DNA of 64,000 bases, from assembly GCF_014333615.1 (NCBI RefSeq), contig NZ_JACSCY010000007.1, forward strand, positions 151,570 through 215,569, written 5' to 3'. Made by a program: the position numbers and the translations under genes. Positions 58,331 to 64,000 of this stretch are shown here, one piece after another. Origin of the DNA: Hymenobacter citatus (GTDB taxonomy: Bacteria > Bacteroidota > Bacteroidia > Cytophagales > Hymenobacteraceae). Numbering within the stretch: the first letter of the stretch is position 1; each line of letters begins with the position of its first letter. The notes beneath the pieces are model-generated. The model had not been told where the DNA came from, made no database searches, and saw nothing but the letters and a program-made list of their open reading frames with translations.

Positions 58331-58870
58331 CTATAATGTAATTAAGAAGCTTTTTCCTTGTCTTTGATACAAACCATTGTCACTGCTTTGCTGATAGTCT
58401 ATGATTTGTGAACCCAATCTTTGATAAAAAGGAAATGAGTTGACATGGCTTGAATTAATATAAATTTGTTTGTAATTTCTTTCCTTATAATAAGGAAGAA
58501 CAACAGAATTTAACCAGTGGCTTCCATATCCTTTACCCTTTTCAATAATGTGAAAATACTTCAGTAACAGAGAGTTGTTTTTATTAGGAATAGGATATTT
58601 GGTTTCTATTTTATCTATCTCGCCGCCCAAAATTAATAGTACTCCCAAAATAGTTTCCTGACGGATAAGACAATGAGTTTCCATCCAGAGGTCGGGTGCC
58701 CGTTGTACCGTTTCCACTAGTTTAATTGCGTGATAAAGTTCATTGTAATCATCCCATCGGTTTTCTTCTAGCTTTCCTTGTACATATTTATTTATAGGAG
58801 TTAAATAGGTGTAATTAAATTCCTTGTAAACAACAAACTCTTCCGTATTTCGATGAGATAGAACTTGCAT
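58331..58870 (-). CDS. GNAT-like N-acetyltransferase, AT-rich and probably acquired
   Basis: 179 residues from ATG 58870. Acetyl-CoA-dependent acetyltransferase fold: LVETVQRAPDLWMETHCLIR, TILGVLLILGGEIDKI, the pyrophosphate loop FHIIEKGKGYGSHWLNSVVL, and the strand-helix end YKQIYINSSHVNSFPFYQRL. Its codons are strikingly AT-rich and Lys/Asn/Ile-rich against the neighbours, and it lies next to a broken gene copy, both suggesting transfer. Substrate unknown. Confidence 0.82.
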   Translation of the reverse strand: MQVLSHRNTEEFVVYKEFNYTYLTPINKYVQGKLEENRWDDYNELYHAIKLVETVQRAPDLWMETHCLIRQETILGVLLILGGEIDKIETKYPIPNKNNSLLLKYFHIIEKGKGYGSHWLNSVVLPYYKERNYKQIYINSSHVNSFPFYQRLGSQIIDYQQSSDNGLYQRQGKSFLITL

Positions 58871-59014
58871 GGTAGTATTTGTTTTTTGTTTGTAGAGAAT
58901 TCTCAAAAGTACTATAATGAATGAGTAGGCGAGTGTGGGGATAAAACGAAAAATCTCAAATAAACAAGAAACTAGTTTATAACAAGGCGCATATGAGTAA
59001 CCCCGGCCCGGCTT

Positions 59015-59047
59015 TTGCGCACGCCCTGCGCAACCTGCCTACCTTTG
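59015..59047 (+). promoter_or_regulatory. Candidate promoter of the small lipoprotein gene
   Basis: TTG (59015-59017) and TACCTTTG (59040-59047) are 22 nt apart, a slightly long Bacteroidota promoter. The ATG at 59052 begins 4 nt after the -7 box, so the mRNA would be leaderless or nearly so. Confidence 0.45.
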
Positions 59048-59051
59048 TTGC

Positions 59052-59294
59052 ATGACGCTTCGCTACCCCTTCTCACGCCTGTATCTTCTGTTACTTGTAT
59101 TGCTGCTGGCCGCCGGCTGCCGCACGTGTCCTATTGCTTCCTGCCATACCCGCAAGGTGCACATGCACGATGGCGCCAAGTACCGCGGGCAGCCGTTGTG
59201 GAAGAAACAAAACCCCGCCATTGGCGAGAAAATCAAATGGCACCGGCAAGAAAAAGGTAAGCACAAAGCCGATAAGAGCAAGCCGCTGAAGTAG
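59052..59294 (+). CDS. Small lipoprotein upstream of gyrA
   Basis: 80 residues. Signal and lipobox: RLYLLLLVLLLAAGC. The short mature part is basic, with CHTRKVHMHDGAKYRGQP, PAIGEKIKWHRQEKGKHK and several Lys. It has three Cys besides the lipid-anchor Cys-adjacent region. A family name is not known to me; small basic lipoproteins of this kind are common in Cytophagales. It is separated from gyrA by a spacer of about 125 nt. Confidence 0.65.
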   Translation: MTLRYPFSRLYLLLLVLLLAAGCRTCPIASCHTRKVHMHDGAKYRGQPLWKKQNPAIGEKIKWHRQEKGKHKADKSKPLK

Positions 59295-59420
59295 GCTGCC
59301 AAAAGCCCGCCAAGCAAGGGAAAATGGCCTTTTTTTCGTATCTTGCAGGCTTAACGCAGTACACATTCACCGGCGCCGGCGGGCCTCGTTTCGGGGCACG
59401 CCGGCCGACTTTGTTCTCTT

Positions 59421-62003
59421 ATGGCGGAAGGCGAAAAGATCATTCCGATTAACATTGAAGACGAGATGCGTGGCGCCTACATCGATTACTCGATGTCGGT
59501 TATCATCTCCCGGGCCCTGCCCGACGTGCGCGACGGCCTGAAGCCTGTGCACCGCCGCGTGCTCTACGGCATGTCGGAGCTGGGCGTTTCCTACAACAAA
59601 TCCTACAAGAAATCCGCCCGTATCGTGGGCGAGGTGCTGGGTAAGTACCACCCGCACGGCGACTCCTCCGTGTACGATACCATGGTGCGCATGGCCCAGG
59701 ACTGGAGCCTGCGCTACCCCTTGGTAGACGGTCAGGGTAACTTTGGTAGCGTGGACGGCGATTCGGCCGCTGCCATGCGTTACACCGAGGCCCGCCTCAA
59801 GCGCCTGTCTGACGAGCTGCTGGGCGACTTGGACAAGGACACGGTAGACTTCCAGCCCAACTTCGACGACTCCCTGGAGGAGCCGTCGGTGATGCCGGCC
59901 AAGTTCCCGAACCTGCTGGTGAACGGCACCTCGGGCATTGCCGTGGGTATGGCCACCAACATGGCCCCTCACAACCTCACGGAAGTGGTGAACGGCATCG
60001 TAGCCTACCTCGACAACGAGGACGTGACCATTGCCGAGCTGATGGAGCACATCATCGCCCCAGACTTCCCCACCGGCGGTATCATCTACGGCTACGAGGG
60101 CGTGAAGCAGGCCTTCGAAACCGGTCGGGGTAGGGTCGTGATGCGCGCCAAAGCGCACTTCGAAACGCTACCCTCAGGCCGCGAGCAGATTGTGGTGACC
60201 GAGATTCCCTACATGGTGAACAAGGCCGCCATGCTGGAAAAAACCGCCGCGCTGGTCGACGACAAGAAAATCGAGGGCATTTCCGCCATCCGCGACGAGT
60301 CGAACCGCGAGGGGATGCGGGTGGTGTACGAAGTGAAGCGCGATGCTATGCCCAACGTGGTGCTGAATCAGCTCTACAAATACACGCAGCTGCAAAGCTC
60401 GTTTGGGGTCAACAACGTGGCGCTGGTGAAAGGCCGGCCCATGACGCTGAACCTGAAGGACCTGATTGTCTACTTCATCGAGCACCGCGAGGAGGTAGTA
60501 GTGCGCCGTACACGCTACGAGCTTGCCGAAGCGGAGAAGCGTGCCCACATCCTGGAAGGCCTGCTGATTGCTCTCGACCACCTCGACGAAGTAATTGCCC
60601 TGATTCGCGGCTCCCGCGACGGCGAGGTGGCCCGTGGCCAGCTCATCGAGCGGTTTAAGCTGAGCGAGGTACAGGCCCGCGCCATTTTGGACATGCGCTT
60701 GCAGCGCCTCACCGGCCTGGAGCGCGACAAGATTGTGCAGGAGTACGAGGAGCTGATGCAGCAGATCGACTACCTGAAATCGGTACTGGCCTCGCCCACA
60801 TTGCAGCGGCAAATCATCAAGGATGAGCTGGTGGATATTCGGGAGCGGTACGGCGACAAGCGCCGCACGGCCATTGAGTATGCCGGCGGCGACTTCTCGA
60901 TGGAGGACATGATTGCCGACGAGAGCATGGTGATTACCATCTCCCGCGAAGGCTACATCAAGCGCACGCCGCTGGATGAATACCGCTCGCAGGGGCGGGG
61001 AGGGGTAGGTGCCCGCGGCGCCGCCACCAAGCAGGACGACTTCACGGAGCACCTGTTTGTGGCTACTACCCACGAGTATCTGCTGTTCTTCACCGAAGCC
61101 GGCCGCGTATTCTGGCTGAAAGTATACGAGGTGCCGGAAGGAGGGAAGGCCGCCAAAGGTCGCCCAATTCAGAACCTAATTGAGATTCCACGGGAAGACA
61201 ACGTGCGTTCTGTTCTGAACGTGCGCGGCCTGCGGGACCCCGATTATCTGGAAAATACTTTCCTGATGTTCTGCACCGAGCAGGGCACCGTGAAGAAAAC
61301 GCCGCTGGAAGCCTACTCGCGTCCCCGCACCGCTGGCATCAACGCCATTAGCATCAACGAGGGCGACCGGCTGCTGGACGTGCAGCTCACTACCGGCAAC
61401 AGCCAGGTAATTCTGGCTTCCAGCGCCGGCCGGGCCGTGCGCTTCGACGAGGAGAAAGTACGTTCCATGGGCCGCAACGCGGCCGGGGTGCGTGGTATCT
61501 CGCTGGCCGAAGACGGCAACGATAGGGTAGTAGGCATGGTGTGCCTCTCCGACCAGACCCAGGAGTTGTTGGTGGTATCCGAAAACGGCTACGGCAAACG
61601 CTCGGAGCTGGAGGAGTACCGCACCACCAACCGCGGCGGTAAGGGCGTGCGCGCCATGAAGATTACCGACAAAACCGGTGCGCTGGTGGCCATCAAGGCC
61701 GTAACGGACACCGATGATCTGATGATTATTAACAAATCGGGCATCACCATTCGCCTGCGAATGGCCGATTTGCGCACCATTGGCCGGGCCACGCAGGGTG
61801 TGCGGCTACTGAAAATCAACGAGCGCGACGAAATTTCGTCGGTAGCCAAGGTGGCGGCCGAAGAGAAAGACGACGAGGCTGTTGACGGCTTTGTAGAGCC
61901 AAATGGCACCCCAGACAATGGGAGCGGGGAGGGGCTACCGGAGGGCGCAACAGACACAGATCTGACCTCGCTAACCGACCCTGATACCCTCAGCGCAAAC
62001 TAA
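59421..62003 (+). CDS. gyrA: DNA gyrase subunit A
   Basis: Breaks and rejoins DNA in the gyrase A2B2 complex to introduce negative supercoils. 860 residues. The catalytic Tyr is at about 121 in [10 protein letters not shown]. The quinolone-resistance region [11 protein letters not shown] keeps Ser and Asp at the positions matching E. coli S83 and D87, so no resistance change is seen. The C-terminal pinwheel repeats are present with the GyrA-box variant NRGGKG near residue 736, and an acidic tail ends the chain. GyrB is not in the window. Confidence 0.98.
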   Translation: MAEGEKIIPINIEDEMRGAYIDYSMSVIISRALPDVRDGLKPVHRRVLYGMSELGVSYNKSYKKSARIVGEVLGKYHPHGDSSVYDTMVRMAQDWSLRYPLVDGQGNFGSVDGDSAAAMRYTEARLKRLSDELLGDLDKDTVDFQPNFDDSLEEPSVMPAKFPNLLVNGTSGIAVGMATNMAPHNLTEVVNGIVAYLDNEDVTIAELMEHIIAPDFPTGGIIYGYEGVKQAFETGRGRVVMRAKAHFETLPSGREQIVVTEIPYMVNKAAMLEKTAALVDDKKIEGISAIRDESNREGMRVVYEVKRDAMPNVVLNQLYKYTQLQSSFGVNNVALVKGRPMTLNLKDLIVYFIEHREEVVVRRTRYELAEAEKRAHILEGLLIALDHLDEVIALIRGSRDGEVARGQLIERFKLSEVQARAILDMRLQRLTGLERDKIVQEYEELMQQIDYLKSVLASPTLQRQIIKDELVDIRERYGDKRRTAIEYAGGDFSMEDMIADESMVITISREGYIKRTPLDEYRSQGRGGVGARGAATKQDDFTEHLFVATTHEYLLFFTEAGRVFWLKVYEVPEGGKAAKGRPIQNLIEIPREDNVRSVLNVRGLRDPDYLENTFLMFCTEQGTVKKTPLEAYSRPRTAGINAISINEGDRLLDVQLTTGNSQVILASSAGRAVRFDEEKVRSMGRNAAGVRGISLAEDGNDRVVGMVCLSDQTQELLVVSENGYGKRSELEEYRTTNRGGKGVRAMKITDKTGALVAIKAVTDTDDLMIINKSGITIRLRMADLRTIGRATQGVRLLKINERDEISSVAKVAAEEKDDEAVDGFVEPNGTPDNGSGEGLPEGATDTDLTSLTDPDTLSAN

Positions 62004-62013
62004 AAGCTACGAT

Positions 62014-62049
62014 AAAACGGCGGAACTCAGCAATGGGTTCTGCCGTTTT
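62014..62049 (+). terminator. Hairpin after gyrA
   Basis: AAAACGGCGGAAC and GTTCTGCCGTTTT pair with one G-T, followed by a short T run, 11 nt beyond the stop. Confidence 0.8.
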
Positions 62050-62106
62050 GCGTTAGTTTGCTTTCTAAATTCACCCAATCTCTACCTATTCTTCGCAAAG
62101 AACACC

Positions 62107-63243
62107 ATGAAGAAACTTGTGTTAACCCTCGTGGCTGCGGCCGCGCTAACTACTGCATCAGCTCAAAACTCAGCTGTCAATAACGCGTTGCTCTACCAAA
62201 AGCAAGGCACTTTAGATAAGGCCCGCACCGAAATTGACAAGGCCATTACGAACGATAAAACCAAGGATAAGGCCAAAACCTGGTACACCCGTGGCGAGAT
62301 TTATGACGCCATGACTAGTAACCCTATCTACGGCAAAACGCTGAAAGCAGGCGAAGGCATGAACATAGCCTATGAGTCGTATCAGAAGGCGATAGAGCTG
62401 GATGGCAAAGATGGGGAGTTCGGTAAGCAGGCCGCGGCGAAGATGCAGGGTCTGTATGGCCTGGCACTGAATGCCGGCGTGGAAAGCTACAATGCCAAAA
62501 ATTACGATGAGGCTATCAAGTCGTATAAGATGGCGCAGCAGATGAATCCTCAGGATACAACGGCGTATCTGTATGCTGCATATGCGTCTCTGGCCAACGA
62601 GAATACTGCCGGCGCCAAAGAATACTATGGCAAGCTGATGGCGATGAACTATAAATCGCCTACTATGTACAGCCAATTGATGCAGATTGCCCGGCAGGAG
62701 AACAATACCAACGAGTACAATAAGCTATTGCAAAGCGGTTTGCAGGCGTATCCAAACAACAAAACCTTTGTGTTGGAGGATCTGAACCAGCTAATCACGG
62801 CGGGTAAGGATAAAGAAGCCATCAGCAAACTACAGCACGCGATTGAGTTGGACCCAAAGAATTCCAACCTGCAAAGTGTGCTTGGCTCGGTGTACGATAA
62901 GCTGAAACAGCCAGAGCAAGCGGAAGCAGCTTATAAGAAGGCCATTGAGCTGGACGCAAACAACTTCGATGCGCAGTACAACCTTGGCGTATACTACTAC
63001 AACAAAGCAGCGGAACTGTATACCAAAGCCAGCAAAATGGATCTGGCAGCGTACCAGAAGTCAGGTAAGGCTTTAGAAGCGAATGGTAAGAAGTATTTCC
63101 AGCAATCGTTGCCATACTTTGAAAAAGCACTTGAGCTACAGCCAGACGAACGGGCCGTCATTGTGCCTTTGCAGAAAGTATATGTTCGGTTGGGCCGCAA
63201 CGCAGATGCTGACCGCTTGAACGCCAAGCTGGAAGGCAAATAG
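62107..63243 (+). CDS. Periplasmic tetratricopeptide repeat protein
   Basis: 378 residues with signal peptide MKKLVLTLVAAAALTTASAQ. Several TPR units are seen, for example GVESYNAKNYDEAIKSYKMA, LYAAYASLANENTAGAKEYY, LQSVLGSVYDKLKQPEQAEA and YNLGVYYYNKAAELYTKASK. It is a likely protein-protein interaction scaffold in the periplasm or outer envelope. Base composition is less GC-rich than in gyrA. It stands alone with its own terminator. Confidence 0.88.
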   Translation: MKKLVLTLVAAAALTTASAQNSAVNNALLYQKQGTLDKARTEIDKAITNDKTKDKAKTWYTRGEIYDAMTSNPIYGKTLKAGEGMNIAYESYQKAIELDGKDGEFGKQAAAKMQGLYGLALNAGVESYNAKNYDEAIKSYKMAQQMNPQDTTAYLYAAYASLANENTAGAKEYYGKLMAMNYKSPTMYSQLMQIARQENNTNEYNKLLQSGLQAYPNNKTFVLEDLNQLITAGKDKEAISKLQHAIELDPKNSNLQSVLGSVYDKLKQPEQAEAAYKKAIELDANNFDAQYNLGVYYYNKAAELYTKASKMDLAAYQKSGKALEANGKKYFQQSLPYFEKALELQPDERAVIVPLQKVYVRLGRNADADRLNAKLEGK

Positions 63244-63273
63244 AGTTTGCCTTATCCAAAAGGATAGGGGATG

Positions 63274-63311
63274 CTGCCCGAGGCTACTACTTAGCTTCGG
63301 GCAGTTTTTTT
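63274..63311 (+). terminator. Intrinsic terminator of the TPR gene
   Basis: CTGCCCGAGGCT and AGCTTCGGGCAG pair with one G-T, followed by a run of seven T (63305-63311). Confidence 0.92.
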
Positions 63312-63445
63312 GGAAATTCTACTTAACATAATATAAATTATAAGACAAACAGGATAAAGGAGAAAAGGCTGCGTCGTTTGTAGGCAACTGAAGGCACTAA
63401 AGAGACATCTGGGTATGCACATATATACACCTGCCTTTCTGTTTT

Positions 63446-63928
63446 ATGCCTTCCGTTCTTCGCCTTCTACAAAATGCTTTGTTATTGCAGATCGGTATAG
63501 TGTTGCCGATGGCCGCCCAAACGGTGCAAAAACAGCGCTTGCCACTGCACGACCCTACCCATTTATATCGCACCAGTAACTCGACCAGTGAGTTAGCTTT
63601 CTACTGCCTGCCCGCACAGACACCTACTCCGCGCGGCGTGTTGCTTTTGTTACCTGGGCTTGGAGGAAAAGCTAAACGCGTATTTCGGGAAACAGCTTTA
63701 GGTTGGGAAGCTTCCCGGGCTGGCATACTAACCATAGTTCCGACGCTGAATAATCGACTCTACTTGGACTCAGCGGGTACTCACTTCCTAGATGAAGTTC
63801 TTCAGCGCGTGCTGCAGCAGTACCCAACGGTGGGGCGCAATATATTTATTGGAGGCTTTTCCGCTGGCGGGCACCTAGCTCTAAGATATGCCGAAACCCT
63901 CGTTGGCACTACTACTGAGCGCCTGTAG
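63446..63928 (+). pseudogene. Alpha/beta hydrolase gene truncated by an IS end
   Basis: 160 residues with an N-terminal export signal (LLLQIGIVLPMAAQ). RGVLLLLPGLGGKAKRVFRE starts the hydrolase core and NIFIGGFSAGGHLALRYAET gives the nucleophile elbow (GFSAGG), but the frame stops about 20 residues later, before any Asp/His of the triad. The stop (TAG, 63926-63928) lies 2 nt inside what looks like the terminus of an IS3-like element, whose transposase tail is on the other strand at the right edge. The gene is therefore broken. Confidence 0.75.
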
Positions 63929-64000
63929 GCTTCCCTGTCCGGTAGGCCAGTGAAAAATAGAGGTCAGGCGGCTTGACGAAACTCGGTTGGGGTCATAAAG
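63924..64000 (-). mobile_element. Terminus of an IS3-like insertion sequence (partial)
   Basis: The sequence after 63924 begins TGTAGGCTTCCCTGTCCGGT, a TG-type end consistent with IS3-family inverted repeats. Forty nt inside, a minus-strand frame ends in the typical transposase tail. Only about 77 nt are in the window, so the element's length and partner end are unknown. Confidence 0.6.
63964..64000 (-). CDS. IS3-like transposase, last residues only
   Basis: On the minus strand the last codons read FMTPTEFRQAA then TGA (63964-63966). The (L/F)-(T/M)-TP-x-EF pattern is the usual C-terminal end of IS3-family DDE (rve) transposases, whose C-termini read L-G-x-[LM]-TP-x-E-[FY]. The gene enters from beyond the right edge. 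Confidence 0.65.
   Translation of the reverse strand, partial: FMTPTEFRQAA

Overview
The window looks like chromosomal DNA of a high-GC member of the Bacteroidota, most likely Hymenobacter or a close relative (Cytophagales). This is inferred from family content and signals, not from any search. Pointers are a TamL-type outer-membrane assembly lipoprotein, a one-chain branched-chain 2-oxoacid dehydrogenase E1, DUF349, DUF2911, DUF4259 and DUF1015 proteins, GH92 mannosidases, an ECF sigma/anti-sigma pair, and a tRNA promoter of the Bacteroidota type (TTG, 19 nt, TAnnTTTG).

Layout. 1-0.9 kb: the tail of a four-helix-bundle protein and riboflavin synthase. 0.9-11.2 kb: a minus-strand mannose-glycan locus with two secreted GH92 alpha-mannosidases, a sugar/H+ symporter, a DeoR-type regulator and a mannose-6-phosphate isomerase with an extra N-terminal domain. 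There is no SusC/SusD pair. 11.3-18.5 kb: PAP2 phosphatase, HemF, fused E1, TamL and a TrmH-type methyltransferase. 18.7-21.3 kb: ECF sigma factor, membrane anti-sigma factor and a beta-barrel protein in one operon. 21.4-27.8 kb: two short-chain dehydrogenases, an AraC regulator, a CoA-binding protein, an FAD oxidoreductase, a hotdog thioesterase with a cobalamin riboswitch upstream, and a small lipoprotein. 27.9-38.4 kb: MHS transporter, STAS-like protein, old yellow enzyme, DUF937-OmpA protein, aldo/keto reductase, DUF2911, a tryptophan-2,3-dioxygenase-family protein, a SnoaL-like protein and serine dehydratase beta subunit. 38.4-53 kb: TolC and HlyD-type efflux parts, GpsA, an MFS carrier, DUF4259, Maf, DUF1015, a sugar aminotransferase, a GT2 glycosyltransferase, PdxH, YqgE and a DUF349 protein. 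53-59 kb: tRNA-Thr followed by a less GC-rich accessory stretch with two convergent RsbQ-like hydrolases, small proteins, an HD phosphohydrolase, a lone STN-domain protein, a broken second copy of the HD gene's 3' end and an AT-rich acetyltransferase. 59-64 kb: GyrA, a TPR protein, and a hydrolase gene that appears to be cut by the end of an IS3-like element at the right edge.

The most striking non-coding feature is a set of long, often perfect intergenic palindromes (at about 3.4, 15.2, 18.6, 26.5, 41.5, 44.8 and 49.0 kb). They share outer ends of the form GTCATsCTGAGC and fall into two subfamilies with conserved loops, one of which occurs in both orientations. They look like a dispersed REP/MITE-type element that also sits where terminators are expected. 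A second notable item is a well-formed cobalamin riboswitch with no cobalamin gene next to it.
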